From: a virus
IMG/VR virus record: IMGVR_UViG_3300040801_002694
Location: 1-24,497 of that record
Reading direction: 5' to 3' (one strand)
DNA length: 24,497 bases
How positions within the stretch are numbered: position 1 is the stretch's first letter; every line of letters starts with the position of its first letter. The position numbers and the translations under genes were made by a program. The notes under the pieces are model-generated. The model was not told the DNA's origin and made no database searches. It worked only from the letters and a program-made list of their open reading frames with translations. Positions 6,801 through 16,656 of this stretch are shown in pieces.

Positions 6801-9800
6801 AAAAAGTTGGGCGTGTTGATACCCAGAAATGAATCATAAATTAGAGTTCCATCGGAAGAATAGTCCTCGAACCTAATAATATTTTCATATCCATCAAAGA
6901 ATAAATCAGCGCCTCCAATATAGCGATCAATGCCTATACTAGGGTCTACTGTCCTTGACCTTAATTGACCAGTGGTTGATATTTTGGTCTCCTTATCCAA
7001 ACGAAATACTACTAATTCACTGTTGTTCATTAATTCTTTGGAATTGTCAAATATCCCCTGATTAGTTATGGTGTCAAGCTTACTTCCCTCTAGTATATTG
7101 GCGAGAACACCAGTTTCATGATTAATCCAAAACGCATCTTTCATTGGATTTATTTCAAGAACTGGGGTGTTAACTAGTCGCTTGTATACCTTTATTCTAT
7201 TTTCACCAACTCCATCATCTCTTATGTCAATAGCTTTCCCCTTTAACGCATCGTTTTTACTATAGGCTAACTGGATAACATCTTGAGTTGGCGTCCTTAT
7301 GATGTAATATGGTATTAAATTGGAATAGGTCACATTAAATGGTTCGGGGGCAACAACACCTTCATCCTCAACAAACACAATGGTGGCCCCCGTTTCCCAT
7401 CCCACGGGACCACTCTTTATTGTTAACGTATTATCAGTACTATTAATTTCTACTGGATACTCTAAGGGGTCTTCCTGCCTAATATTTGTAAGTAGGTAGA
7501 GGTTGTTTATAAATTTCTCCATTTCGAATTGCCAGTCATTAGTTCTCCCGGTAGCCTCATCGAAATTATCACCATTGGGATTCTTATGCCTAAATCCCTG
7601 ATCATACAAATAATCTTCATACCCAGTGATGAAGTCAACCATGTTTTGTATATTACTTATGCTATACCTATTGGGACAAGTTTTAACTTCCCTAGTATCG
7701 GAGTAGTGACGCCTCCAAACCGAATCGGTAACTTGTCCGGAAAGTGCTCTGAACGTGCGCTGTAATCTACCTACCATGTAATTGAATCCGGAGCCGGTTA
7801 TATTTGTTATCTGGCTTCCTTTATAGGCTTTATTTTCAGTATCGGCCAACTGTAGCTCTCGATCATTAAGTCTAATGACATAGTAAGGTGCCGTATTGTC
7901 TAATGGTGACGGAGGTGTCGCATTTCCATTTAAGAACACTTCAGTACCCGTAAGCCATGTGTCGGGCAGGTTTAAGGCATCACGGGGTTCAACAAAACCA
8001 TCTACTGTATAGTCAGTTATTTCTAGCGTTTCATTTACTGTAATATTTGTCTCGTTTCTTGTCGGATCAAATCTACTATCCAAAACAGTGTATGTACCAG
8101 TGAAATTAGTTGAATCGATAATGTCAAATACAGAACCAGCTTTAAAATAGCTTTCCTTATTTCCATTGACGACAAATACTTGTTCAAAGGCTGGAGGCTC
8201 AATGGTCGGGGGTTGTAAACCCGCATAAGAAAAATAGAGGGATGCGAACAGTCCCCTATCAGTTATTTGTACGGTACTGCCCGATCCTATGGTATCACTA
8301 AAAATGGCTATATTACCGTCCCGTAAGTCTGCCGTACCTAAGCTCTCCATTTGATCATTCAAAGAGTCTAGCAAATCTTGGACCGTTCTAACCTCACTGC
8401 CGATAATTGATAATTCTAATGTTGTTGTACCATCAAATATAATATCAGCAAAGAATGAATCGTTAAGATCGGGGTAATCACTTTCGGTGGTTAACCTAAG
8501 TGATTGATTATAATTAACTACATGGATACCTCTTTCTTCTCTAATCTCTGCCGTCTTCAATTCAAAGCTATTAAGTCTTAGTGTTGAATTATCAGCCTTT
8601 ACCCTATAGCTATAATTTTCAGTTGGGTAAAATTTTAAATCTTCATTCGTTGGCGAATAATTTGCGAATTCCGCAGTCCACCCTATGCCTTGTTCCCTAT
8701 TCCGGGCAAACCTAGAAGGTACAGCCATTATGTCCGCTGTTAAACCAAATGATAGTTTTCTATCTATTCCGGGGGTATATTTAGAATCAAGTGCATAGTC
8801 TCTTGTTGTTATGTCAAAAGTATCATTAGCTATTAGAAAGCTCTTAGTATCAACAAAGGCGCTCATCTCATAAGATAGTTGGGGACTCCAGTTGGCCCAC
8901 AACCGTCTGAACTCGGAAGCTTCCCCGTCAAAATTGAAATATCTATTATAGTGAGTGTACCATTGGCCAGTTCCATCAATTATATGGATGTCCCCGTCTT
9001 CGCTAACGAAATCTCCATGGAAAAGGGAATCCTTAACTCTGTAAGGTGATTTGGTTCTGGAGTCAACCTTTAAGCAATTTATACTAATGAAGTCTATGCC
9101 GTATGACTGGCTAGTGAATTTTAATGGGTCCAAAATAAAGGCGGTAGCCATATCATCATATAGTTTCTGAGAAGAAGTCCTCCACTTCCATTCTTCCCTA
9201 CCATTATCCTCCCATTTAAAGTCTAATTGAGGTAGTTCAACAAAATCATTAGCTACGGCTTCGTAAAGTGATCTTATTCGGGGATCATCACTGTTAGAAC
9301 CTGACCAGAATGGGGGGAGAAGACCGTCGGGTGGTATCCCATCAAGTGTATCAGTGTCACTAATGTTTACAGAAACATAATCATAACTTGTAACTTCGTC
9401 TTTTGCTCCAACGGATAAAGTTTCACCATCGGGTAGTAGTTCACCAGTAGGTATAATGCCATCTAAAATTCTCAACCACATTAGTGAATTCCATCGGCGC
9501 TGCCCGCTAGTGTTTAAATATATTGTGTCCCACCACTCCGGTTTATCAATGTAGCCTTGCAGTTTCCATGGCTCAAGGTGAGGGTAAGGAGTACCATAAA
9601 CTTTTTCGTATAGTCCCTGCCAACTCCCGGCTAAATCGGTTAACTCGGAGCCCGTAACAGGGTCATTGGTAATTGGAGAGTTGGAATAATTCCATGTAAA
9701 TGGGTCGGTCGGGTCGTAGAATATTTCATTTGCAAATACATTAAATATACCATTACTGTTCGTGTATTTTAGAAACTGTCGTTCAAGAGTGTCAGAATAC

Positions 9801-12800
9801 TCCACATCACTTTCATTTTTACTGAAATCATACCTTAGCTCTTCAAATTCCGGAATGTTATTGTAGAGACGGTTCTCAACTTCTAAAAATACAGAAGCGA
9901 GTACATCCTCATATGATATTTCTTCCCATAAAGCATTAAAGTTATATCTATATACTTTCCTAGTTTTATTCGAAGTTACAGTTCTAACCAAAAAGTCCCC
10001 CTGAATTAATGGCCTTCCATTTATACTGACAGGGAAAGAATCGGAGTCACTTATTACAATTTGCTCCTGTGCATTTGGTAGGGTGAGAAGCTGTTTATTA
10101 AGTCGCTCTCTTAACGATGGCAATAAGCTAATTTGGGCCCTATGGCCATCATGATGTATTAACTCTTTGATGCCCAGTGTATCATCGATATTCAGATATG
10201 GCTTTCTCGGTTCAACTAAGCCAAGATAAGGAAGTGTAGCTATCCAGTTTTTTATACCAGTATCATTTTCTTCATTATATGTAGTGCTATCGCCAAACCA
10301 CCTTGATAATGATGAGTTTGTTTCAAACATATCAATAAGCTCTTCGGCTATAGTCGGGAATAGTGAAGGGAACGTTGGTTGGCTAGGATCATTAATCAGT
10401 GATAGAAATTCTTCGAAAAATCTTTCTTCCAGCCATGTAAAGTTATTTTCATATTGGTCATGTGCAAACCTGTATAGCTCAAGTGGTGACACATTATTCA
10501 CAAACATGGTGGATACTAGCAAGTCAAAGTTATCATTATATTCTCTGATACTACCACCTATGCCATAATTTATTTCATCATCTAAATGGAATAAATTAGT
10601 GACATTGGATTGGATTCCGGGAGATTTCTGATTCTCGGCAATAGTTCTGAAATGCCTAAACAAATCTCTGAATCCGATGACTCTTCTATTTTTATGCTCA
10701 ACATTATAATAAAGTTGATTTGGCAATTCCCATAAGTCACTCCCTTCTATTTTTTGAGGGACATACTGGTCATTATTCAATCCCACCTTCCATAGATTTT
10801 GTAGTTCATTTCCAATGAAAGAGGAATCGTAATAGCAGTAAAGTTCACCGGTACTATCATCGTAAAGCTCATTTATAAATTCAAAATCTCTGGTCGATTC
10901 ATTGATTACTGCACGAGATAATAGGAACGGGTTTACTGGAAAATCACTAGATTCATTATATCTGAATATAGTGTTTGCGAAAATTTTAGGTTCTCCTGAG
11001 ACATCATAAATCCTAAAGTAAGGGCGTTGGTTCCTTTCCTGTTTTATTTGTTCAAGCTTTCTTATGTCTACTAAATTATAAGGCTCCAGTCCAGCTTCCG
11101 TATTTACTGGTATTGCCCGTCTGCCGATTTCATTTTCAGCATATTCACCAAGTTCAAACCTGACAACATCATTTTCAGTCAAAAGAACATCACTATCGAA
11201 AATTATACCCCCGACAAAGTCGGGATTTATTGATGATCTAACATCCGCATAGTTTCCATATTGCCTAATGTCGTTAATGTAAACCCGTAAGTCGCCCTCC
11301 TGATAATCCTCATAAAGGGTTAAGTCGTGCAGTGATTCATCAAAATCAAAAGCCAAACCAAACTCATAGATGGGGTCAACAAAAGCAAACTCCTGCCATA
11401 CTAAACCTATATTTGTTTCATAATCGGGATTACTGATTACTGAAGGATATCCCCCCGAAACTGTTTTACTTTCAATAAGTTCTTTGAGCATAGGATTTAT
11501 AAAGGGTTCGGGATTACCGTTAGAATTCTCATAGACCTGAACACTGGAAGCTGAAATATTCTTAATCCCCTCAAATAGCCAGTTTATTGATAGCCCATCA
11601 TCATCGAACCCACTCCATAGGTCACCTAAAGAAGTGCGTTCTGGTGCAATGTATGCACCTAGAGGAATATCAAAGGGGTCATTTATTGGCGTTGTAATAT
11701 TTATTACCGTTTGGTACCTCTTTTCGGGGAATACTTGATAAAATTCAACACTCTCAACTTCTTTATTGGAAGTATTAACTCCGAAATCACCTAAAACAAT
11801 TCGATCTCCCGGAGATATGTCATCAGTCAGGTTGCCGAATTTTTCATCAAGAATGATTTGCTGAGATGTTACAAACGATACTTCTCCGCCGTCAACAACC
11901 CTAGTATCTAACAATTCAAAATATGTTGGTTGTACATCAACTACCGAGAAGTCATTATTGGCATCAGGTCTATATTTCCATTCCTTTTCAGCGAATGATG
12001 TGTCGGAAAAAGAGATAAAAGGTGAAAATTCTATAATAGGAAATTCTGCCTTTTGTGAAATCTGGAGGTTAGATAATTGAGTTTTATGAACCCATTTATT
12101 TTCATTGGACCATTGACTTGACTCACGAGTGAGTTCATTCGTATCAACTAAATGTCTTCCATTTGTGAAACTAATAATAGAACTAATATTATTAGCTACT
12201 ATATTCCATTGAAAATTAAAGAATTGATTTAATGTATCGTTTTCTTCATCTATCCATACATCATAAAGGTTAGGAGATTCTGGCTTGTTAGTCAAAAACC
12301 TAGAGGCATATTGGTTAGTTTTTGCTGAAGTTAATTGTCTTCTAACAATTTGGTATTTAATATTTGTACGAGTGAAGAAAAATGCTGTGGGGTCAACTCC
12401 TACGGTATTGGGAGAAACACTCAATATAGGGTATTCCCCTGCACCCTTACCGTCAATTATTCTTAGAATATCTCCCGTCCTAACGCCAAGTACTGAGAAG
12501 TTAACATTTGAATCGGTAAAGTCATCGGAGTTTATTGAGGTTCTACCTAGTTCGGATTGAACTAATAATTTATCAGGTGACCATATAAGCTCCCCAATAA
12601 GTCCGGAGTTCCATTCCCCGTAAGGTGAGGTGGTGTAGTTTTCTATACACTGGGCGTTTAGTTCTTCAGCATTAAGAAGTGGTAGAGGTGCCATTGAACA
12701 TATATTATAATCCGTGGCATTAAGGTCTTCTTTTATACTAATAAGGGTTCGATTAGAGTCTTCGTCATATGTGGATGACTCTACTGAATTATAGGATAGC

Positions 12801-13657
12801 GGCTCGGTTGGTGACCCATCAAGTGAGAATACATAGCCTTCAGAAAAAACATCGGAATAGTTACCTTCTACCGATATCACATAAGGGTCACCTGATACTA
12901 ACGTAAATTCTATCTGGGTCTTACAAAAATTGGATGCGTCACTCGGAACATCTTTATTAAATATAAAGTCAGTGTTAAGGGTTGAGCCATTAAATGTAAC
13001 ACTTTCAATTCTTACTAGAACGCTTTCTTGGAGTTGATTATATACAACAAGATGTTCACCTATTGAGTAATTATCCGCGACATTGCCTGCCACGGATAAG
13101 TTAACACTAGCTGCGGACAGTACGGGTACTGAATCCTGATTACTTATTATCGTTCGCTTAGTTTGATCCGCTCTGGCTGATACCCATGTGCATCTGTTCT
13201 GGATAGTTACGTACTGGGGGATATCATCAAAATCATCAGAAACCCAAAAATAATTCTGGTAGTTGATAATCTTATCAAGGTCTATGGGTGGAGCCCAATT
13301 AAACTGAACAGATTTGCCCCACTCATTAAACCTTTCAGTATTAACCCCTAAGTATTCTAATCTTCTTAGCATGTCAGGAAAGGACATGTAGTAGTCAACC
13401 GATCCTACGCGAGAATGCGCTACTGGTTGTAATTGATGTTCCTGCCTATATGCGTCAGTCTCCCTTATTCTTGTATCCCTATCGGCTACTGGGTCCCTAT
13501 CACCAATAACCCCATTAATGCGAGTGAACTCATCCTTGGTCAGATACCGGTTGAATAGGTTCTCTTGAATGCTCTCCACTATCTCTAAACGAGACATGAA
13601 TGAAGGAAGCATATTGTTGATGTTTAATCTTTTGTTTTTGTAATCGGAATTACCCAC
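2600..13657 (-). CDS. Giant baseplate/tail structural protein, 3685 aa, with Pro/Thr linker and C-terminal beta-propeller
   Basis: A single open frame of 11 kb starts at a GTG preceded by AGAGGAAATT, a good Shine-Dalgarno. The N-terminal ~150 residues carry a pattern common to very large virion proteins of marine myoviruses (F-N-W-A-P-P-I-D-L-D-K-I-I-N-Y-Q-N-Y-F-W-V). The position directly after gp6 is where T4 has gp7, so this may be a hugely enlarged gp7-type wedge or an arm attached to it. The middle is Asp/Asn-, aromatic- and Thr-rich, with repeated Y-Y-x-I ... L-A ... A-x-K-G modules near residues 1920 and 2110. Residues ~3128-3265 are a low-complexity S-P-T-P-T linker. The last ~420 residues (G-H-S-D-L-G-Y-D, I-S-W-A-H-A-K-P, D-I-T-G-E-Y-F-I-W-S-C-N-R-G-G) resemble a TolB/oligogalacturonide-lyase-like beta-propeller and probably contact the host surface. 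No transmembrane segment is seen. Being structural is well supported; the gp7 equivalence is inference. Confidence 0.85.
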   Translation of the reverse strand: MGNSDYKNKRLNINNMLPSFMSRLEIVESIQENLFNRYLTKDEFTRINGVIGDRDPVADRDTRIRETDAYRQEHQLQPVAHSRVGSVDYYMSFPDMLRRLEYLGVNTERFNEWGKSVQFNWAPPIDLDKIINYQNYFWVSDDFDDIPQYVTIQNRCTWVSARADQTKRTIISNQDSVPVLSAASVNLSVAGNVADNYSIGEHLVVYNQLQESVLVRIESVTFNGSTLNTDFIFNKDVPSDASNFCKTQIEFTLVSGDPYVISVEGNYSDVFSEGYVFSLDGSPTEPLSYNSVESSTYDEDSNRTLISIKEDLNATDYNICSMAPLPLLNAEELNAQCIENYTTSPYGEWNSGLIGELIWSPDKLLVQSELGRTSINSDDFTDSNVNFSVLGVRTGDILRIIDGKGAGEYPILSVSPNTVGVDPTAFFFTRTNIKYQIVRRQLTSAKTNQYASRFLTNKPESPNLYDVWIDEENDTLNQFFNFQWNIVANNISSIISFTNGRHLVDTNELTRESSQWSNENKWVHKTQLSNLQISQKAEFPIIEFSPFISFSDTSFAEKEWKYRPDANNDFSVVDVQPTYFELLDTRVVDGGEVSFVTSQQIILDEKFGNLTDDISPGDRIVLGDFGVNTSNKEVESVEFYQVFPEKRYQTVINITTPINDPFDIPLGAYIAPERTSLGDLWSGFDDDGLSINWLFEGIKNISASSVQVYENSNGNPEPFINPMLKELIESKTVSGGYPSVISNPDYETNIGLVWQEFAFVDPIYEFGLAFDFDESLHDLTLYEDYQEGDLRVYINDIRQYGNYADVRSSINPDFVGGIIFDSDVLLTENDVVRFELGEYAENEIGRRAIPVNTEAGLEPYNLVDIRKLEQIKQERNQRPYFRIYDVSGEPKIFANTIFRYNESSDFPVNPFLLSRAVINESTRDFEFINELYDDSTGELYCYYDSSFIGNELQNLWKVGLNNDQYVPQKIEGSDLWELPNQLYYNVEHKNRRVIGFRDLFRHFRTIAENQKSPGIQSNVTNLFHLDDEINYGIGGSIREYNDNFDLLVSTMFVNNVSPLELYRFAHDQYENNFTWLEERFFEEFLSLINDPSQPTFPSLFPTIAEELIDMFETNSSLSRWFGDSTTYNEENDTGIKNWIATLPYLGLVEPRKPYLNIDDTLGIKELIHHDGHRAQISLLPSLRERLNKQLLTLPNAQEQIVISDSDSFPVSINGRPLIQGDFLVRTVTSNKTRKVYRYNFNALWEEISYEDVLASVFLEVENRLYNNIPEFEELRYDFSKNESDVEYSDTLERQFLKYTNSNGIFNVFANEIFYDPTDPFTWNYSNSPITNDPVTGSELTDLAGSWQGLYEKVYGTPYPHLEPWKLQGYIDKPEWWDTIYLNTSGQRRWNSLMWLRILDGIIPTGELLPDGETLSVGAKDEVTSYDYVSVNISDTDTLDGIPPDGLLPPFWSGSNSDDPRIRSLYEAVANDFVELPQLDFKWEDNGREEWKWRTSSQKLYDDMATAFILDPLKFTSQSYGIDFISINCLKVDSRTKSPYRVKDSLFHGDFVSEDGDIHIIDGTGQWYTHYNRYFNFDGEASEFRRLWANWSPQLSYEMSAFVDTKSFLIANDTFDITTRDYALDSKYTPGIDRKLSFGLTADIMAVPSRFARNREQGIGWTAEFANYSPTNEDLKFYPTENYSYRVKADNSTLRLNSFELKTAEIREERGIHVVNYNQSLRLTTESDYPDLNDSFFADIIFDGTTTLELSIIGSEVRTVQDLLDSLNDQMESLGTADLRDGNIAIFSDTIGSGSTVQITDRGLFASLYFSYAGLQPPTIEPPAFEQVFVVNGNKESYFKAGSVFDIIDSTNFTGTYTVLDSRFDPTRNETNITVNETLEITDYTVDGFVEPRDALNLPDTWLTGTEVFLNGNATPPSPLDNTAPYYVIRLNDRELQLADTENKAYKGSQITNITGSGFNYMVGRLQRTFRALSGQVTDSVWRRHYSDTREVKTCPNRYSISNIQNMVDFITGYEDYLYDQGFRHKNPNGDNFDEATGRTNDWQFEMEKFINNLYLLTNIRQEDPLEYPVEINSTDNTLTIKSGPVGWETGATIVFVEDEGVVAPEPFNVTYSNLIPYYIIRTPTQDVIQLAYSKNDALKGKAIDIRDDGVGENRIKVYKRLVNTPVLEINPMKDAFWINHETGVLANILEGSKLDTITNQGIFDNSKELMNNSELVVFRLDKETKISTTGQLRSRTVDPSIGIDRYIGGADLFFDGYENIIRFEDYSSDGTLIYDSFLGINTPNFFLEFNRQNEITFRPNVGGFVFSNDALSKNIESSVEDLRYMYDTNVTLESNDLTKSVRQSLGYDGTVDYMDNIGLNAKTQFLFWKGMIQNKGTNFAVDAFVNQSLYGSANIDEFWAYRLADFGSMGEKIYPEVLLLPNDTKKSELRLEFVLPDEAKWNSSFTEISLVDQERWWNQPDQLEKLSPDPAFWFDVDVLKRLENVANQIDVTSKILDLGEYVNSVIITRYDPIEGKVIQLKRKVDFDFVSRRAIKFLSDNPEDNPEDFIELNISIITYFYDANNPAKIIDKSGRSVTSNVDKTDETAAVITEVPIWNPAFDEYFYLADSIVTFKDAKDQANYTNYPDGGSSDLTPWLSDKVDTVWFDKSKESYVPYYDDSAITNFDERIRQWGKLQDWADIAVYQWVQSDAPPSEWDGEGQPYTLLYRNDALNPRSDDPVWVLEEDVDIFEEYIAGLVGSSNTTSLTGELEIYLNGKFSTALTVNAPADFTAYASTLPESTYINIVKRGITPTPDQLDNGLYKYDTPYSSENRVDPVSGNPSPLYYFWVRGITDAIEGGNFKLSIFEAERAYKSMTHPYMIIDGLRDSEFGYGIVYGTTFDPFDYDVPNRYTQVIVKGLDGVVKGDSRYTLRFTRDFTLRDKLDDNLSNKNRHVEWKLFRERQLSKIDIELWEKLISAMVNNPVKDRVIDRSTNVPTLNRILYDELYGKDTRYGLGTEQVFTESSLAKETLNLIINDPAREFKGIEIDSFRQTYSLDTKTDVYNTMYEIYDTFSNEDVNYIFFQMLRDAFSLKKEYEEIFKTSWVALQIAQNVSLPRNINQVLRELEPGGECGDGEVITEIPESTQVPLPSASPTPTPTPSISASPTPSASAIPPTPTATQTPTPTQTGTVTPTPSITPTVTPTISNSPTPPVTPTPEATVTGTLTPTPTPSITGTVTPTPTPTQSFGASPTQTQTVTPTPTGTATPTPTQTPTASTAESLPPGGFIENPAGATARGALDTATIDSFMPVTDVGTFTFPAPWNTEGIRLTNSASNYATDSVFPVDYSYWRVSNNHVGSDVMKIMVRLAEADGGPSIIEYNKVTKTVSAPTPIFDTGVLYRNPTAFPNAYFSAVDPNKMYWAYEGSLKSIDVSSLPLQSGDVTEVFDADRIQSGYKVWQSHTDNNDRFHVMTYRTGAYSNLGAVVYDSQLDTFDLYPSSGAYDESQITKDGNYIVIKENVDGLQGEDNRIIRVSDGAEIVFNDLDGAAGHSDLGYDDYMVHANNYAPDPAVLEVTDIKTPLTSSVQIYSGSTGAAYTNSPLPHISWAHAKPVSQVPLADQYVVGGGISPDTDVHENEILAVPLDGSEDCLIVAPSMGANSGGGGNFYNRLPKGNTDITGEYFIWSCNRGGSSRLDIFMVRIPSQLL
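3868..4275 (-). repeat. Pro/Thr/Ser low-complexity linker repeat
   Basis: A degenerate tandem repeat codes for about 135 residues of (S/T)-P-T-P-T, with T-G-T-V-T-P-T-P and A-S-P-T units between. In the DNA the plus strand is a run of GGTTGG, GGGGTT and GGTGTT words, which makes six-frame artefacts and possible G-quadruplexes. The protein segment should be an extended flexible tether between the baseplate-attached body and the C-terminal propeller. Confidence 0.9.
6021..6044. repeat. Tandem 12-bp duplication in the giant gene
   Basis: TCCGGATTATCC occurs twice head to tail and codes, on the minus strand, for a duplicated D-N-P-E unit (S-D-N-P-E-D-N-P-E-D-F). It is probably a recent replication-slippage event that kept the frame. 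Confidence 0.85.
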
Positions 13658-13688
13658 AATTTCCTCTGTAACTATACCAATATGAAGG

Positions 13689-13696
13689 TATTTATC
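13689..13696 (-). promoter_or_regulatory. Late promoter-like element before the giant gene
   Basis: On the minus strand it reads GATAAATA, one mismatch from TATAAATA. It lies 31 nt before the GTG start with a Shine-Dalgarno in between, and would give a leader of about 26 nt covering the giant gene and the three overlapping genes after it. Confidence 0.55.
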
Positions 13697-13724
13697 CTAA
13701 TTACAGTAACGTGAAAATCGGGTA

Positions 13725-16634
13725 TTATACCTGTTTTATAGTTTGAGGGCTTAGTGATTCAATAATGTCTATATCGTCTACCGTAATATTTGCCTGAATG
13801 ATCTCATCTTCTTTGGCTAGTACCTGATAAAGATCACCAAATACATGGTTATTGAACTTAGGGACAAGCACAATTGATTCAACTTCTACCGGAAGTCTGG
13901 AGTGTATAAATGCCGAAAGTTCAGTAAAGTAGAATGTCTCTCCAAATTCCCAGAGACTTACATCAAAGAACTCATTGACCAAGTCTACAATTCGGGTTTT
14001 TAGTTGGTTTGCAGTAATGTTTTGTGCGTTAGACCTAATGACATTAATTGATGCCTGAAGGGTGGGGTCTGATAAATCACCAAATATCAGTTTAAGCTTT
14101 CCGGGGTGTAAAACAACCGTATCAGAAATCATTTTATTTTCTAATAGATAATCATAGTCACTTCTTAGGTTGAAAGAGGTGGGTGGCTGTGGCGGTGTTG
14201 CTAGGTCGCCAGCTAACCATTGCCTGACCGAGTTATAGTATCCCCTAGTGATTATGAATATATCAATTATGTTACTGGGGGCGGGGTCAATAAGATGGTA
14301 CCTTGGTGTTCGGTGCAACCAAAGGAAATTCAGTCCTTCACGGCCTCTCTCCCGTTTCCATAGATTAGTTCCGTCCACCTGATCTTGTGCGTATGCTAGT
14401 CGAACTTCATCAGAAACTGGTTGGAATATCCAAGGGCTTTGTGTATTATCTCTGTTAAAATAAACGAAATCAGAGCTTCCGATCAAAAAAGCCAAATCCG
14501 CGTTATCTGGTAGAACATCCCCATTTTCATCCTCAGGTAGAACTTCAAGATCATTAATGCTTTCAGTGCCTGCGTTAAGACCTTCGGATATAACTACCTG
14601 CTTTATTACATTGAATGTTCTATTGGTCCCTAGAATGTCCCTTTCAGCATCAAGGTTCGCTGAAAGAATGACAATCTCATCCAAATTCGTATTAAGTGTG
14701 TCGGTGGTTATTACTCTTTCTTCGTCGTTGGTTACCCAAAATCTAGTTTCATCACTATGGACAATAATATTCTCTCCCATGTACCTAATTTGCCAATTAT
14801 CATCAACCATTGCCTCAGCGGAAATCCACCAATCAAAAGGTTCAGTCGAGGTTGTATTCCATAAATCGGCATTGACATCATATGTCAGATAAACGGTGCT
14901 GGGTGATGCTAGTGTTGCATCGGATAATTGCTCTTTTATTTCTAGGTATTCGGCGTCACTGAATTGTCTTCTTATGTTCTGGGGATTTATTCCGTTAATT
15001 ACAAAAGTAGTGAAAAAGTCATTGGTTGATAGTAGCGGCTCAATATAATTATCGACCAATGCCCCTACGGTTGAACCATTGATTATGCCGTCATCATCGG
15101 GGTTCCCATTTTGTGGTGGAAGGTCACTCGATGTAACGCTAAAAGATTCATCGATACTGTTGATGTAAATTGCCAAGTCACTACCAAAAATCTTTACGTT
15201 TTCATAATATTCTTTAGGGTCATGCCATGCAATGTATTTGGAGTCTCCAGCAAATGTTCGGTTTATGGCTCTCAATTTAAGAATTGAGTTGTCTTGAAGC
15301 ATGAACTCATTATAATCCCTACCATTAACCATTCTGTCTTGTGTATAGTAGACTGCCGGGGCCACTCTTCGAATTCTTTCCACGTCTTCGGATGGTGCCG
15401 CGTTTTGTATGGGGTCCAATAAACTAAAGGTGAAGGAGAATGTTTGTTCTTTATTATTCGGGTCTTGGTAGGTAAAACTACTTGCAATATTTTGTATTGA
15501 ACTGGTCGGTATCGTTAAACCTAAATTTGCTGAAGTTCTGTACCATATCTCAAATCTACCGGAGGGTATCTCAGCAAAGTTACCATCACCAAATATTAAC
15601 CTAAAATTATCATTATCCAAAGTTTCAACTTCGTACTTATTCCTATCTTCGGCAGTATTGAATATAATGTTTTGGGCACTAGCCAAATCAACCGGGGTCC
15701 ATTCCCCAATTCTCTCGTTGGCCTGAATGTTGTCTTCGTCGGTAATTATTTCCTCTGTGTCGGGGTCAATGTTGTTAACCCATACATCAGTTTCATTACA
15801 GTCATCAATAAGTACATCATAAGTTTGATTTGGTGTTACCCCATCAAAATCGGCAAGTATCCTATTCAATTCACCTTGCTTAGTAAAGAAAAAGAACCCG
15901 GTATTATTTGATGAGTCACCTAGTCCATCAGATAAATAAAGTATGGATAATCTTAAATTCTTTTCAGGTCTCTTTTCTTGGGGTCCGAAATCTGTAAGCT
16001 CTGAAGCCACTAACTCCATGGGGTATTCTTCATTGGATACTGTTATGTTATAACGTAAAGTGTTACTAGCTAAAGTATTATTTTCAAGTTCATAACGCTC
16101 AAATAGAATATCCTGAACCTGAATTCTGTCGGACGGGAGTACTGTACCAAAACTTTGATTTATTGCCTTGTTTAATACCAGTATGAATTGCTCTTTCCAG
16201 TTATTATTATTTTGGTCATTCCATCTAATAACGGTATTTGATAGATTTGTTCCCCTAGAATCAAACACATCTTCAGTGGTTGAAATGGTTTCTAACTTTA
16301 CCAAGCCTCTCGCCGGTATATTTCTAGCGGCACTATAGGAAAGTAACTTTGCAAGTCTTAGTATTGATTCTTTACGCTGGGCTACTGGTAAAAGATTCTC
16401 GTGAGCATTTAGGTCCAGCCTATAGGCTAAAAGCTCACCGACATAAGCAAATGCTTCAATAATAGGGAGAAGTTCTGAGGATTCTATCCAATCATTGAAA
16501 TCTTCAGAGAAATATAGTCGCAGGTAATCGACTAGGGATTCTTTGATTGTGATATAGTCAAAGGCTGAAAAGTTAATCTGCTGAAATGCTTCATAAACTC
16601 TTTCCCATGATTCTGCTCTACTAATAACTCTCAT
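13725..16634 (-). CDS. 6: Baseplate wedge protein gp6-like (baseplate J family), 969 aa
   Basis: Residues ~24-112 match the N-terminal part of T4 gp6: F-D-Y-I-T-I-K-E-S-L-V-D-Y-L, then E-A-F-A-Y-V-G-E-L-L-A-Y-R-L-D-L-N-A-H-E-N, then R-K-E-S-I-L-R-L-A-K-L-L-S-Y. gp6 forms the wedge framework that links adjacent wedges into the inner baseplate ring and triggers sheath contraction. A C-terminal stretch (A-S-I-N-V-I-R-S-N-A-Q-N-I-T ... L-V-N-E-F-F-D-V-S-L-W-E-F-G-E) fits the dimerising end of baseplate J proteins. At 969 aa it is longer than T4 gp6 (660 aa); the extra length is an inserted Asp/Asn/Thr-rich middle region. It lies downstream of gp25, as in T4, and has its own late-type element 22 nt before the ATG. 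Confidence 0.85.
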   Translation of the reverse strand: MRVISRAESWERVYEAFQQINFSAFDYITIKESLVDYLRLYFSEDFNDWIESSELLPIIEAFAYVGELLAYRLDLNAHENLLPVAQRKESILRLAKLLSYSAARNIPARGLVKLETISTTEDVFDSRGTNLSNTVIRWNDQNNNNWKEQFILVLNKAINQSFGTVLPSDRIQVQDILFERYELENNTLASNTLRYNITVSNEEYPMELVASELTDFGPQEKRPEKNLRLSILYLSDGLGDSSNNTGFFFFTKQGELNRILADFDGVTPNQTYDVLIDDCNETDVWVNNIDPDTEEIITDEDNIQANERIGEWTPVDLASAQNIIFNTAEDRNKYEVETLDNDNFRLIFGDGNFAEIPSGRFEIWYRTSANLGLTIPTSSIQNIASSFTYQDPNNKEQTFSFTFSLLDPIQNAAPSEDVERIRRVAPAVYYTQDRMVNGRDYNEFMLQDNSILKLRAINRTFAGDSKYIAWHDPKEYYENVKIFGSDLAIYINSIDESFSVTSSDLPPQNGNPDDDGIINGSTVGALVDNYIEPLLSTNDFFTTFVINGINPQNIRRQFSDAEYLEIKEQLSDATLASPSTVYLTYDVNADLWNTTSTEPFDWWISAEAMVDDNWQIRYMGENIIVHSDETRFWVTNDEERVITTDTLNTNLDEIVILSANLDAERDILGTNRTFNVIKQVVISEGLNAGTESINDLEVLPEDENGDVLPDNADLAFLIGSSDFVYFNRDNTQSPWIFQPVSDEVRLAYAQDQVDGTNLWKRERGREGLNFLWLHRTPRYHLIDPAPSNIIDIFIITRGYYNSVRQWLAGDLATPPQPPTSFNLRSDYDYLLENKMISDTVVLHPGKLKLIFGDLSDPTLQASINVIRSNAQNITANQLKTRIVDLVNEFFDVSLWEFGETFYFTELSAFIHSRLPVEVESIVLVPKFNNHVFGDLYQVLAKEDEIIQANITVDDIDIIESLSPQTIKQV

Positions 16635-16656
16635 AATAAACCTTCTCTAATTTAGG

